Of a DNA stretch of 64,000 nt, positions 21,895 to 34,071 are shown piece after piece (positions within the stretch are counted from its first letter, which is position 1; the number at the start of each line of letters is the position of its first letter). The stretch is from Paraphoma chrysanthemicola (taxonomy: Eukaryota; Ascomycota; Dothideomycetes; Pleosporales; Phaeosphaeriaceae): positions 744,001 through 808,000 of the forward strand of contig JAGMWG010000004.1 of the NCBI GenBank assembly GCA_020744225.1. The letters are read 5' to 3'. Made by a program: the position numbers and the translations under genes. The notes under the pieces are model-generated. The model was not told the origin of the DNA and ran no database searches. It saw only the letters and a list, made by a program, of their open reading frames with translations.

Positions 21895-22215
21895 TCTTGA
21901 AAAAATTAGGCCACTGGATGAGAGGGGTTCGTAAGCGATATGAGGAAATGAGGGCAATATGAGTTTGATGGATCTGCAGAGAACGTTGAAGTCGTTGTGT
22001 GGTGCTAGAAGGAACATATTTCCGAATTGACGTCACTGGTCAGCAACAGAACGACAGTATTTAGTAGCACCACTGTGCTTGCACGATGTGTTATTAATTA
22101 TTACTATCATCGTACATATGTTGTAGATCGTAAGCTTCGTTTCATGGGCCGACAACAGCAGCCATCCCATGTATGTTTTCGGAATGAAACATGGGTCTTC
22201 TATCGAATGCACATC
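21895..22215. other. Intergenic between SFR1 3' end and SDR start
   Basis: Tandem minus-strand spacing with an A/T-rich stretch near 22080-22120. No gene supported. Confidence 0.5.
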
Positions 22216-23084
22216 TCATCCCTCCCATCGCTGGGCCTCCTTGCTGTACCCAATGAGCTGCAAGTCGATGTTTAGCGTCTTGAGCATCATGTCCATGGTG
22301 AAAGACTGCTTCAAATCAGCAAAGAGCAATCTCTCACTGCCCGTCCCGCACTCACATCATCGTCCGCAGCCTTGAAGGTTTCTTCTTCCTTTTCCTCGCC
22401 TCCGTTGCCTTCCGCCACCTCGGCATATCGATCGTATGCCTCGTCCTCAATCTCTCCATTCTCCCTTGCCCCCTCCATCTTCTCTCTTTCAGCCTGTCGC
22501 TCCTCCAGGTCCCACTGCTGCTGCCGTTCCTTGCCTTCTTTCTCGCGCGCCTTCCATGCGCCAACTCCACCCATCCGATTGACTTTGTCCCTTGTGGTCG
22601 CGAACAATTCCTCGGCGGCAGCGCGACTAGCTGTACGCCACTTGTCGATCAGGATTACCAAGTCGTCGTCTTTGGTCGATGTAGCAAGCGTCTGGGCTTG
22701 TGCGAGGATCTGCATCTCGTTGCGGAGCTGCATGATCTCCCGCGAGAGCGAGGGCTTTGTCGACGCCTTCTTTGACAAGACTCGAGAGGTCGTGGAGAAG
22801 CTGGGACGCGAAGGTAGTGGCTTATCAACACGCGCTTGCGAACGTGCTGGAGTAGGTGGAGGTGGAAAAGTGGTCGCGATAGAAGATTCGTCGTTTGGCT
22901 TGGAAGAGGGCAGAGTGGCCGGAGCAGAGGTCGCCACAGGGGTATTGAGCTCTGGAGGATCAGAAGAAGGTGGATCTGAGCCGATGCCAGGCCTCAATGG
23001 TGTGCGAAAGGGTGACTTGAACGGCTTGTGAAGCGTCTTTGCAGCGTCATTCAGCCGCCGCCGTTTGGCTTGCGGAGTCGACAT
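22216..23084 (-). CDS. SFR1: Swi5-dependent recombination repair protein 1 (Sfr1/Mei5 homologue), 2 exons
   Basis: Exons 23084-22356 and 22305-22216, with a 50-nt intron, give 272 residues. It forms the Swi5-Sfr1 mediator that stabilises Rad51/Dmc1 filaments in homologous recombination in the nucleus. The N-terminal half is Ser/Pro/Thr-rich with basic patches (AKRRRL and FKSPFRTPLRPG). The conserved C-terminal half contains the coiled coil SREIMQLRNEMQILAQAQ, the block LIDKWRTASR and, after the intron, SFTMDMMLKTLNIDL near the end, a family hallmark. Without splicing that hallmark would be lost, which supports the second exon. Confidence 0.9.
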
Positions 23085-23409
23085 CTTCGCTGGTGTGACA
23101 TGAAGGGCTCGGATTCTGTGCTAGCTTTATCGGCTGGAAAAGGTGTGAAGGTGGGTGAGGTCGGTCGCGATGACATCGGCAGGCGCGGAGACAGCAGGTG
23201 CGACAGAAACGCGCTAGCACGTGATGAAGATCCACCTTGCAATGGTGTGATGGGTATCTCTCGAGTCTTTGATGTCCAATATTCACAGGAATGTACCTAC
23301 TCGACTGATCACTAAAGCACATGTTGTGACACATAGCAGAGGAAAGTATGTCTCGTCGCGTTCGAGCAAGGCAGTCGCTGCATTCAGAGCGCGATCGCGA
23401 TATATTTAA
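23085..23409. other. Intergenic between GWT1 3' end and SFR1 start
   Basis: About 325 nt, holding the SFR1 promoter and the GWT1 3' flank. No further element seen. Confidence 0.5.
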
Positions 23410-24940
23410 CTATAGCTTGATCGTACGATCATACTGATCTAACACAACTGCAACGCCTGTCACTGCGGCTGTGTAGGCAATCAGAATTGCCATGGATTGC
23501 AGGAAGTTCAGGTGCAACGTGGGTATTGTCATGTTGACGACACCAGTGAGTAGGTTGGCAACAAGGAAGACCGCGAGACCATTACGATTGAAAGCGTAAA
23601 GCACAGTACTGGTGGCATCTCTGCTTCGCTGCTTCTCTTCTGCGTTGGTAGAAGCCTTGTACAGCTGCGGGAAAAGAAACGTTTCAATAGCATAACAGAT
23701 GGTGATCTGATAGCTATTGAAAGACGAAACCCAGAGGAAGTACGGGAGGTTAGCAATGCGGCGAGACACGGATAGCCTCAGACCATAGTAGCTAGTCGAG
23801 AAGTAGAACAAGGCCGTCCAGAGAATCGATGCGATGGCGAGCTTGCCAAGCATGGTGCGCCGAAGGATGTAGCTTATGGAAGCCTTCTTCGGCAACGGCG
23901 GTTGCCTAGGCAGGGCTATGGAACCCAAAGACTGCCCGGCAAGGAATATGGCGAGGTAGCCTATGAATGAGAAGACTCCCTCCCGGTTTTTTGATAGCAG
24001 ATCAGTGCGTGGCGCAATGAGGATGTAGGATCCGAGCGAGGTCCAGTCCAAAGCAATCTCGTAGATCGCAGCAAGCAGGCATGATAGCACTGCATAGGAA
24101 GGGACCAGGTCAAACGCAGACTGAAATAGGGCAACGAACGGCGGGAGAAACCCCAAAGTGTAGAAGAAGTTCCAGTGTATGCCATATTCAGAGATGTGCT
24201 CTGCGTAGTCCAGTCCTTTGACAGAGACCAGGCGAACAGTGCCGAGCACCAGCAGAGGTATAGAATGCTTGACTGAGGTGACTAGACGCCGTGACAGTGG
24301 CGGCCGTGTCCCTGTCCCCTCCTTGAGCGCCGACCGCACGGAGACAACGCCGGCTGTGAACACAAAGGACCCCACACCCATATCCATGAGCGAGGTGCCC
24401 CAGTTCTCCACCTTGGCGAACCGTCGCGGGAAGACTCGGAAGTCCACGGCCAGGATGGCGACACACGTTATGACCATCATTGCACCGCGGTAGTTGGTGA
24501 TGAAGGGCTTCACCGGCAGTGGATCAAGTTTGGTTTCTCGAGCGCCATCGTCTTTCTTGGGCGGCCGCAGCGGGTCTCGTTTCGCGGAAGCTGGCTTCTC
24601 TAGGACGTATAGTATGACTGCTGGAAGCAGCAGAAGGAGGTTTAGGACCCATGGTGAGGACGAATATATGGTCGTAGCGAAGAGGGTCACGCCGCAGTTC
24701 AGAAGGAAGTCGACCAGGAAGGCGGCGGGCGTGTATGGCGTGAACAGCCTCATTCGCGACTGAATGACGGACCACAGTAATATGCTCAGCTGCAATACGT
24801 CAGTTCGAAGGTCGTTCGCCGAATAGCGGGTGTGTGTACGGTACAGGCATTGCGAGCGAGACACTGTTCACGTCGGCGACTGAGCTGCCGGTGTGGCCAG
24901 ATACCCAGGCCTCCTTCATTTGCTTGTATGACTTCGCCAT
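23410..24940 (-). CDS. GWT1: GPI-anchored wall protein transfer protein 1 (inositol acyltransferase), 2 exons
   Basis: Exons 24940-24845 and 24789-23410 join in phase 0 across a 55-nt intron (491 residues, normal size). Gwt1 acylates the inositol of GlcN-PI in the ER, an early step of GPI-anchor synthesis; it is the known target of manogepix-class antifungals. The start MAKSYKQMKEAWVSGHTGSS is typical. About a dozen hydrophobic membrane segments follow, with family blocks such as MVITCVAILAVDFRVFPRR, WGTSLMDMGVG and the NRNGLAVFLVANLLTG segment near the C-terminus. The full set of segments is present. Confidence 0.95.
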
Positions 24941-25855
24941 GTTTGTTAAAGAGTGTTGCAGCGAGTTGGACGCTGTGATCTGGAGACGTTGCCTACCGTG
25001 TTCGACGCGTCGACGTGCTGGCCTTTTGGGAGGTCCGAGCTTCTTCCGAACAGACCTCACTCGTTCGCGCATTCCTTCGCAACAGCTCCTACACTACAGA
25101 ATTGGACCCACGGTGTGCTTCTCGATTTTGCTGTACTCTGAACGTGTCACACCTTGATTCACTTCATGCTCTCTTTATGACGCCATCTCATAATAATGAC
25201 CATAGCGTGGCCGATTCATGCTGAATTGCTCCCAGAACTCGTTTATCGATGCTATACACTAGTACCCGAGCCGGGACTGCCTCTCTATTGTCTCCAAGCT
25301 CAGACATTATGTTAAGAAGAATTAAGTGTGCCTAGGTTGCTCTTATGGAGGTTTGCTCTCTGCCTGTCTTGCACTGCTTCGCCTCGCTCCAACGGTTCAC
25401 CCGCAGACGTCCCAGCTTTGCGTTCGCCTGCTTGTTGAACAACAGATCGTGTGAGTATGGAACATGTGGGATGCGGCAATGCGTAAGTCATGGCCAGGCA
25501 TGGCGATCATGGAGTTGGCCCGCTTTTTCTCGCAGTGTTTCCTCAGTCAGGTCGCAAGGTAGGAGCGGTCCTTCCAGGTCATCTTTTCTCTGCTTGATCT
25601 CTGTTATCAACGTCTCTTCACTACTTCTTGACGGTTACGAGCTGTCCGCGCGCCCCATATGTCGTTGTCAAGTCTGGACGTCTGTTTTGCTCCCTTTCAC
25701 TTCACGCCCAAGTAGCGCGCGAGGACGCGTCAACAAACGACTTTCGCGCCGTGAGAACAACACTGAGCAAATAAGCTCGACAAACTTTTCCGCATCTACA
25801 CCACGTCTCCCTCCACGCACACGCATATTCGAGTAGGCACTCCAAGTCGCCCACC
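24941..25855. other. Divergent promoter region, GWT1 / 929-residue gene
   Basis: About 0.9 kb between divergent starts. Frames here are chance overlaps. The last 150 nt before 25856 are C/T- and A-rich, as in fungal leaders. Confidence 0.5.
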
Positions 25856-28734
25856 ATGTCGTCCCCCTTCGCCGACATGGACTCGAATCCGCGCCCGTCT
25901 GCACAGAAGTCAGCCAGAACCTCCAAGATACCCACGAGTCGCCCATCTTTGCAGATGGCCGGTAGCAACGGGCATCGCACGCCACTGACTGTCAGCGCAA
26001 CCGGATCGCCTCTGCCTGCAGTGTCAGCCCCGCCACGCAATGTCACTTCCCCTACGCCAACCTCGAAGATACCAAAGAAGTCTCAACTTCCATTCGGCGC
26101 TCCCACCTCGAGGAGCTCCAGAACTAGCACGGGCGGTGGACACTCGCGCCATTCCGGCCTGCCGAGACCGCATGGTGCACCAGACACTCCAGCCATAACG
26201 TCGCCTACCGGTATGGTATGTTTCGAATATCTCTTGCTCAAGTCTACTCACTCATATCCACAGGCGTACAAGAAAACAAGCCCGCTGACCAGCCGTGATA
26301 AGCCTCTGCCCAGCCCGCCTATTGCGCAAGTCATCGATCCCAACAGCCCACCAAAGGCGCAGCGCACCTTGGTCGATGCAGAAGCCGGCACACCATCAGA
26401 GGAAGCTTGGCCGATACTACGACCCGAGACGTTCTCCCCACTTAAGGATACGACAAGCTACAACATACCGAAGCCAGAACAGCAACAGCAGCGTCGCAGC
26501 GTTTCCGAGGTCTCGAGCCAATCGCAGAATGCTAATGTGCTCGTTGAGAACAGGCCACTTACAGCCTCTACGTCGTTCAATGTTTGCGCGGTGTCAGTGT
26601 CATCTCGACAGAGCCAACAAATGCATGCCTTGTCAGAGGAGCGCAAACCAAAGACTGTCGAAGCACGCCGGTTCAGCTCGAACAACCCGTATGGTAGATC
26701 ATTTCATGCTTACTCGCCTGCCGGTAATGAGGCCGTCAACAGTCCCCTCGCTCGCAAGAGCAGTGCGCCGCTCACGATCGAAGTCCCGCCTCGTCTGAGT
26801 TCGAAGCGAGCCTCGCTTCCATTGCTTCACACAGAGGACCATGGAGATTCACCGCAGGAAGATGTCCATGACATCAAGCAGAATATCAAGCAGTGGCCCG
26901 TGCATAAGTTAGAGTCCGATAACACTTCAAGCAGCCTCCCAGATCACGCCAACCATGATGAAGTCATCTTCAGTGCAGCCAACGATGCAGTCCCATCAGG
27001 TAACAGCGTCAACTCGAAGCTCGCCGCGCGTTCCTCCGATGTTTCTCTTGCCGATAAAACCGCCTCTCCCCAGGACCATTTAGAAGATAAGCCACTGTAC
27101 GATCCGGAGACTGGCTACAGAACCAAGATTCTCTCATGGAAGAAGGATGAACCTACACGCGGACCTGTCCTACGCGTCCACAAAGATGCTGACGCTCTTA
27201 TCCTCGGCATAGGCGAAGTGTCTGACGACGAGCCAGACCTGTCCGATGAACCCTCAGAGAAGATGTCGCTTAGACGTTCCATTGGTGCTTTTGCGCACCG
27301 GATGTCGAAGCCAAATGGATCGACCATTACTGCGGAGTCTAAGCCTGTGCCTACCACGGCTTCAACAATGGTAGAAGCGGACAAGATTGAGTCAGTGAAG
27401 ATCAGCCCGTTGAGGAACTTCGCACCTCAACGACAACCTAGCGCACGATTGCCTCCATGGAGCCCATCGTCGCGCATTGTACAGAACTCTAACGAGAACA
27501 GGTCGCCTCTGTCTATGGTAGCACAAGATATGACTGCATCGGGTTCTCCTCAAATCGAAGCATCGTCTGCAACAACCCTCGGTCCGCAGCGCTCTACTTC
27601 GCCCGCTCAGATTCACCAAGTGAAAGAGGCAACGGTTGCTGCTACAGCCGACGCCTCCCAGATTGATGATGAGGCAGTTGCTAAGGATGAGCTTCCACGT
27701 GTCAGTCCCATGAAGAAGGCGAAGATGGTGCTGGGCATGGGTCGTGATGGTCCTCCTCGCTGGATGGCGCCTACTATGAGTTCGTTGGGGATGAGGAAGC
27801 GACTGAGTGTAGAGCATCGTAAGGCAGGCTCTCCTCGCAAGATGTCTGGACGCATGAGTAGCCGCGACGTACCATCGAGTACAGACGCATCAGAAAAAAC
27901 ACCGCCGTCCTCTTGTCGCACTGCTCAATCCAACCAAGGCACTCGTCGGCCTTCGCACCTTAGGACATCAATGATTGCAACTCCTGCTAGCGAGCGCTCT
28001 GCCGGCACAGTCAGCGCGTCTAAGAGCACGCAGACTGGACCCGAGCTCCTTGCGCAATCTTCAACGTCATCCGCCGTGGATACTAATGTGGGACATCAGT
28101 CAGCGAGCCGCGCAGAAGATGTACCGAAGAAGTCGTCAACTGCCAAAGTCAAGGCCAAGCGAAGCTTCCGCAGCATGTTCTCCAAGAGCGATATCGTGCC
28201 TACCGAGAAGACGCCTAAGGTTCCGGATTCAAAGCGCGCATCGCTCGCTACCAGCAGCAAGACTCTGGCCAAGCGCATGTCCAAGAACTTCTCCAAGGCC
28301 AATGTCCAGACCATTCCAGGAGGCCAGGATTCCACTGCCGCCAACGACACCAAACTGCACGACATCGCTGCTCCGCACCGGGGAATGCCATCTAACTTCG
28401 CCGCAGAAAACCAACTCGCATTCCAATGCGATCCGACAGTGGTGCTTACCAAGCTCACTAACACGGTCACATTGCTGTCTGCGGACCATCCTCAGCGTGA
28501 GCGTGTTTTGGAGTTGGCAGAGGTATGATATACCCTTAACTAATATTCTGTGGTTACTTGAAGCTTATCCAGCGTTTTGCGCAGGCTGTTCTTCAGATCG
28601 TCGAGACTTCCAACCAAGCGAAGTTGAGCTGCGAGCATGCCCGCAAGCATGCTCGCGACGCCGAGCTCAACTACGCTTGGATCCAGCTGGAAGTTGGACG
28701 AATTCAGAAGCTGTGCGAGAGCCTGATGGTCTGA
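25856..28734 (+). CDS. Large disordered Ser/Pro-rich fungal protein, 3 exons
   Basis: Exons 25856-26215, 26264-28522 and 28564-28734 give 929 residues. I do not recognise a domain. Most of it is low-complexity (Ser, Pro, Thr, Lys) with many SP/TP and basic phosphosite-like motifs. Better conserved-looking islands are YDPETGYRTKILSWKKDEP, LRRSIGAFAHRMSK and SPMKKAKMVLGMGRDGPPRW. The last exon adds a helical, coiled-coil-like end (FAQAVLQIVETSNQAKLSCE), which suggests a short dimerising or partner-binding module. Intron 1 is 48 nt with no in-frame stop, so retention would only add 16 residues. Scaffold or cytoskeletal roles are possible but unsupported. Confidence 0.82.
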
Positions 28735-29069
28735 AGGGAGTTGGGATGGAGGAGTTTCCGTGTTTTGATAATTGAGAAGAGTGTTTTCTATGGTCCGGTT
28801 GTAGAGTGGCAGGGTATGTTTCACTCCTTTCCAACCATCTCATACCCCATCCTGACTATATACAGCTCTCGCGACAACCTTATCGCCGTCTCGTTGCCGC
28901 AACGTAGCCGCCCAGCCGCCATACCACGCGGCATATCGACCCTAATACACCCCCGAATCTGGTCTGGATAGCTGCCTCGAGCCTTTGGAATTCCCATGTA
29001 AAATCTTCAATTGAGTTCATCTCAACCATTTCCAGTCTATACCGTACATTTCGTGACCATGTGCTGCTT
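28735..29069. other. Convergent 3' region
   Basis: Lies between the 929-residue gene (+) and TIM10 (-). A GTATGT...ATACAG pair at about 28814-28864 could be a 3' UTR intron; nothing else seen. Confidence 0.4.
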
Positions 29070-29557
29070 TTACATCCCACCAAACATGCCTCCGCCACCG
29101 CCACCCCGGCCTTGCGCCTCGCCCTGCATCTTCTCGCTGACTTTGACGTTGACTTCGAAGAACTTCGCGACGCATCGGTCGAGGCAGACGGATTCGCCCT
29201 TGTTCAAATCGGCTTCGCGGTACGAGGTGTCGATGCATTTTGAGGTGCAGGATTTGAGGAGACTGTTTGATTGGAGAGTTAGTGGATTGTCGGACATCGA
29301 ATTATGTGTTATTTTGATGTTGTAGTAGAATGGAGGGAACAGTGTGAATGCATATATGTGGAGAATGGGGCTTGAGCTGTGCTGTGCAGGCCTGGACCTA
29401 GGCTTCAAAGCGACAATGACATGCTAAAGGCGAATTGTGGAGGAGGCAGAACATACCGACTGTACATATCCGAAACCATATCAATCTCGGCTTCTGCCTG
29501 CGCAATCTTTTGCTCCGAGCTGATCTGCGGGCGACCGCCCATGCCGAAGAAAGACAT
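29070..29557 (-). CDS. TIM10: Mitochondrial intermembrane space chaperone Tim10, 2 exons
   Basis: Exons 29557-29457 and 29262-29070 join in phase across a 194-nt intron with a CTAAC branch site (97 residues, normal size). With Tim9 it forms the soluble hexamer that ferries hydrophobic carrier precursors across the intermembrane space to TIM22. The twin Cx3C motifs are present (CTSKC and CLDRC), with the ELNKGESVCLDRC-like block DLNKGESVCLDRC. Exon 1 encodes the typical start MSFFGMGGRPQISSEQKIAQ and a helix ending DMVSDMYS. The tail is Gly-rich and ends MFGGM. Confidence 0.95.
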
Positions 29558-30249
29558 GTTAGATGTGTGATGTTATTCCTTGACTTGTGGAGCGTAGTCG
29601 GTAGGCTGCAATTGTGAGGCGTGAGGCTGCGCTGTATGCGTGCAAGGTATGTGGATTGAATGCGGTGGGTTGTCGCGTGCAAGTGCTGGCTGGTCGGCTT
29701 GAATGTTGGATTTCGGTCGGGATTTTGGAGAGCTTGGGGCAGGGCGGGGGACGTGCGGCGGACTGACGTCGTGTGCGGGAGCCCGAGAGTAAGTGCACAC
29801 TGCTGTTACACTTTGGTCACAAATAGTTATTTTCGTAAATTTGTGATCGGTATAATTAACTGGGTGAACCGCCTCCATGTCATATAGTCACATATAAGCA
29901 TGATGGATTCACTACTTCAGGCCACAACCGATGGGTGCTTTCACAATTCTTCTCCCTGCAACAGCACCTCTCACAGCATGAGCTCTGGCATTTGCGTTCT
30001 ATCATGGTTTAGCCGCACTTGGGTGACAATGTAGCTTGGAATTTATCTACACTTCTCGTTGGTTGCAGATATAGATCACGTGAACCGTGGTTCGCAAGGA
30101 AGGAGTCCACAGGTAAACCTTCAAGTCTGCGTCGACTCTCACTTCACATTCACTTGAGAGTAACGCGAGTCCCACGGCCATGGTCTCGACTCTATCACCA
30201 CAAAACTCAGCAATTGATACCATTTGACGTTGCCCCAGCATCAATCGAC
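29558..30249. other. Divergent promoter region, TIM10 / F-box-like gene
   Basis: About 0.7 kb between the TIM10 start and the F-box-like gene. No gene supported. Confidence 0.5.
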
Positions 30250-31164
30250 ATGAGTGCAGCCACAATGAGTGTCGCCTCTGCGCCTGCGGATTTGGAGCGA
30301 CTCTCGTTTCTCGACCTGCCAGCGGAGGTGCGCAATACCGTATACATCGAGCTTTTCGAGCATGTCGACCCTATCCTTGTGACGACCAACGAACGCCACT
30401 CGGGTCGCGTTACACTGCATCGCAGACAGGACGATCACAATGACGATCTACCACGCGTGAAACACGCAGCCGAGGAGCGTCTGCTGACAGACGGCAAAGG
30501 CAGGTTATGACGGACATAACTTATGACTTATATTCACTTGCTAACCTCCGCCATAGCACGCCCGCTCATGCCCTGCGATACTTTGCAATCCTACCAGACA
30601 GGACTTTCACTGTACCGCGTCTGCCAACAACTTCACGCAGAGGCATCCTCGATTTTCTACTCCAACAACACGTTCCTCATTACCAGAAAGCGTATTCATC
30701 ATATCACTGAGCATGGTCCCTTGTGCGATAAGGCGAGGCATGTTCTCTGCTCGTGGTTTGAGCAGATTGGCACTCGAAGGGAGCTGCTCAGAAAGCTTCA
30801 CGTCGACCTCAATACCATGTGTCGCCAATACTGCGAGTCACATCGTACGGACCCGTGGGGTACATGCTTCATCACCCGTAACCTTGACGTCAGTAGTGTT
30901 CTGATCGCTGTCTAGAGATATCATGTCAATGTCAGCATCTCCGTCATTCGAACGACCGACTTTAGATTTGAGGACGAGGTTTCCTTAGAATACTACGAGG
31001 AAGCATCAGTATCGACCATCGTGAATAGGCTCTGCAAAGATGAACTTGGTATCGCTCGGTTCTGGACTACGCTGGGTGAAGTGACCGTAGATGAGGACGG
31101 AAAACAAGGCAGCATCACGTACTGGACAACAAACAACCATGGCGTTGGCACTTGTGCTGCTTGA
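30250..31164 (+). pseudogene. Damaged F-box-like protein gene
   Basis: The start reads MSAATMSVASAPADLERLSFLDLPAEVRNTVY, an F-box-like opening frequent in Dothideomycete multigene families. A second block reads YRVCQQLHAEASSIFYSNNTF, the usual follow-on, then RKLHVDLNTMCRQYC. Two lesions are visible. The natural GTTATG...CATAG intron (30504-30556, with CTAAC) is 53 nt, yet both flanks are in the same frame, so splicing would shift the frame. A TAG at 30913-30915 also interrupts a reading frame that stays open and protein-like to 31164 (RYHVNVSISVIRTTDFRF and onward). I read it as a decaying copy; unusual splicing is the alternative. Confidence 0.5.
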
Positions 31165-31245
31165 TGTAAGTTCCGCCATTACACCACAAACGATGGAGGT
31201 TCCTCACGCTACATCTGCATCGACACTCGATCCGTCTTCTCTATC

Positions 31246-32097
31246 ATGGACGACAAGCTAATTCACCTGGAACCAAAGAGTGCCCCAGCTGCCCTTTCCA
31301 TGCTGCCGCACTATCTCATTACAAAGATAGCGAATGCATTCCTCGAGGTGGATACAAGCACTATCATTGATCTAAACAGCGAAGCAGACTTCAGCACGAT
31401 GATTGTACTTCCTTACATCAGCCCAAAATGGCGTGAATTAAGCCACCATCTGTTTGACCGTGCCGTCATTCTCAAGATGTCTAGTAAATCAACCCGTTTG
31501 GAAATTTGCAGCGCTCCCAAAATCGAGAAATTGATGAACACAACACTGTCAGATGGTTCGACATGGGGATCCTGGCCGTGGCTGTGCGGCAAACATGGTT
31601 CTTTCTCTTTCAAAATCGACATCACCCTAGACCAGCCTGTCCATCTCGAGGAAATTCGACTCCATATCATGCCTTTCATCATCGCAAGCTCATCAACGTG
31701 GGGCGAGCGACAGGTCATCATCGAGATCAATGCTACGGAGACGACCAAGTGCCAGAACAATGTACGGCTAGGCTTCCTGCATCAAAGCGTCCTTGCGACT
31801 TTGAGAAAGTATGCGGGAAATCAAGTACTCGGGACTAGGGACCTGTTCTGTCCGGATGTGTGGGTGAACGGACTCGGCAATGTCGAAGAAGTGAATGCCA
31901 GGCATATCAACAACCTTGACTCCAGCAGTTCTACTGGCTTCTTTGCTAGCAGAGTGTATGACATGGAGGACGATGGGACAAACTCTTGGGATGAGCGTCC
32001 TCCATACCCCGCCAACGGGAAGCTTGACAGCACGATTCGATACCTCGAATGGGTCGTTTGTAAATGGGAGGGCAACATGGACGGGCGTACTTGGTGA
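31246..32097 (+). CDS. Hypothetical protein, orphan ORF
   Basis: Intronless, 283 residues starting at an ATG. No family recognised. The start (PHYLITKIANAFLEVD, then LPYISPKWRELSHHLFDRAVIL) has a weak F-box-like flavour, and the middle has alternating hydrophobic strands around GSFSFKIDITLDQPVHLEEIRLHIM. It follows the broken F-box-like gene on the same strand by 81 nt, so it may be a further piece of it or an independent member of a similar family. No membrane segment or signal peptide. Confidence 0.6.
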   Translation: MDDKLIHLEPKSAPAALSMLPHYLITKIANAFLEVDTSTIIDLNSEADFSTMIVLPYISPKWRELSHHLFDRAVILKMSSKSTRLEICSAPKIEKLMNTTLSDGSTWGSWPWLCGKHGSFSFKIDITLDQPVHLEEIRLHIMPFIIASSSTWGERQVIIEINATETTKCQNNVRLGFLHQSVLATLRKYAGNQVLGTRDLFCPDVWVNGLGNVEEVNARHINNLDSSSSTGFFASRVYDMEDDGTNSWDERPPYPANGKLDSTIRYLEWVVCKWEGNMDGRTW

Positions 32098-32653
32098 CTA
32101 AAAGTCGCAACAGGGGTCAACACACGGAGAGATCAGTGACCTCATTCGGGAACTCGAAGTCAACCTCGAGGGCAAAGCTTTTGTCGAACTACTGACTTTA
32201 CGTGGTGGTGGCGTTTCTGCATAAGAGACTTCTGAACATGATGGAAAGCGCGATTCTCTGTCTCTTTGGCTCACATGAGTTCTGGCGTTGTGGAGCCTCG
32301 AAAGTAGCAGACAAACAGAGACATAGATAATGAACGTGTGCCGAACATCAGAATCTCAGTGAACTGATAATGACATAGCAAAAGCGATGATGAAGTGTTC
32401 AAGTAATGTATGTATTGCTCCGCTTCACGAAACATAAGTATGTTTGAGACTCCACTCATCCTATACACATCCCGTACCACATGCCACATCGTACATCATA
32501 CATCCATCCAGTATCCACTGACAACAATGCACTCAATACGCCACCCACGTAAACGCCTGATAGAATAACACACAGCGCCACAACGCTAACCCGAATCCCT
32601 CGAAACACCAAACAAACTCAAACTTTTATACATGCCCATCTTGTCTCACTTCC
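32098..32653. other. Convergent 3' intergenic region
   Basis: About 0.55 kb between two convergent genes. No gene or repeat seen. Confidence 0.5.
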
Positions 32654-34071
32654 TCACCGTCTCCCTCCAGGCCATACCGTAATCTCACTGACCGCATAAC
32701 CCGGCCTCCACGCGGGATGAATATCACTCACGCCCGTGTGACTCAACACGCTCTGTCTCGGCGCGGTGGATCTTGGGTGCGCTTCGACGATATAACTGAC
32801 TCCATCTTCCGAGACGTAGGACGGCGGGCGTGGGCCTTCAGGTTGATCTTGTTGTCGTTGTGCGGTCGTAGGTAATGGGGGAGCGGGGCCTGATACGGAG
32901 CCGTTGCGGGAGTAGCTGAGGTCCGAGAAGATGGAGGTGCGAGCGTCGTTGTTGGTGTTATTGTAGTTATTGTTCGAGGTTGTGGGAAGGGTAGTGTTTG
33001 CGCGCTGCCAGTGCAGGAGATTTGGATCGACGCGCACGCTGCTGCGCCAAAGGCCATATGCCGGTGGTGGCGGTGGAATTTCCTCCTTCTCCGGATCGGC
33101 ATCCACATCTACACCGCGCTCGAGGTCTTGCTCGGCCTCGGCGTCGCGCGCTAAGTGTACGCGTATCGGGACGATGGGTTGGAAACCCTCGGGACCCGTC
33201 ATATCAGGGATGTGTGGCCGGGGTGGTTGTGGAGTTGATGGATTGAGGAGGAGCATGCACAGGCGGATGAGCGAGTGGCAGAAGAAGATGGTGATAGTAA
33301 GGAGGACCATGATAAACAGGATATGAATTTCCTGGCCGAGGTCGCGGTTCGTGAGGGCGATTGCGAGGTCTGATGGACAATTAGTCTTTGCGAGTAACAC
33401 GCTAGAAAATGATTGTACGAACAGATAGCGAGCACGGCAAGGAGGAAGGAGCCCGAGATGATGCATGCAATCATCTTCCCTCGAGCTGGCGAGCCTCGAA
33501 CGAACAACATTGGGCCGCGTGCTTGTCGTTCATGTCTGTGGCGCACCCACCGGTCCGGGTGGTGATGATGGCGGTGCTTTCTCCGCCTGTGCTTGCGTCG
33601 GTGCCTCCGTCCATTGATCTCGTCCGCGAGCTGCTGTATTTCTGGGTCTACGAAGCCGTTTGTGTTTGTTCTTGGCAGAGGTACGTCTGCGGGATGGCGA
33701 GCGTACACCGTTTCAGGTGCTTGAACCCCTTGTTGCGGCGCAATCGCTCGCATGTACGACCCCGCCGTGTGTTGCGGCTGGAGCGGTGATCTCGAGTCGT
33801 TCGAGTCGCGAGGCGCATCATGTGATGTGGGAATGTGGCTCGGCTCTACGGAGTCGCGGCGGAAGATGCCCAGAAAAGGCACTTTTGGTGTGTTATTGTG
33901 TGATAGTGCCGGCGATTGTGAGTATATCGAGGATCCATTGATCATGGTCCGAATATTGCTCTGAAGTGCTCCAAATCGTGACGGAGACTGTGATGCCGGT
34001 GTGCCGAATGGGTCCTGGCTTTGGTCCTGGCCCGGTCGTGGTGACCATGCGAATAGTGGTGATCGGAACAT
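32654..34071 (-). CDS. Fungal membrane protein of unknown function, 2 exons
   Basis: Exons 34071-33423 and 33369-32654 join in phase across a 53-nt intron (454 residues). The first ~190 residues are Pro/Ser/Gln-rich and polar, ending in a strongly basic RRHRRKHRRRKHRHHHH run. Two hydrophobic segments follow: MIACIISGSFLLAVLAIYLAI and, after TNRDLGQEIH, ILFIMVLLTITIFFCHSLI. The tail is acidic, then Pro-rich with PPPPPAYG and RPPSYVSEDG. This looks like a conserved fungal family with two membrane spans and PY-like motifs (PPAY, PPSY) that could recruit WW-domain ubiquitin ligases. Function unknown. Confidence 0.85.
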
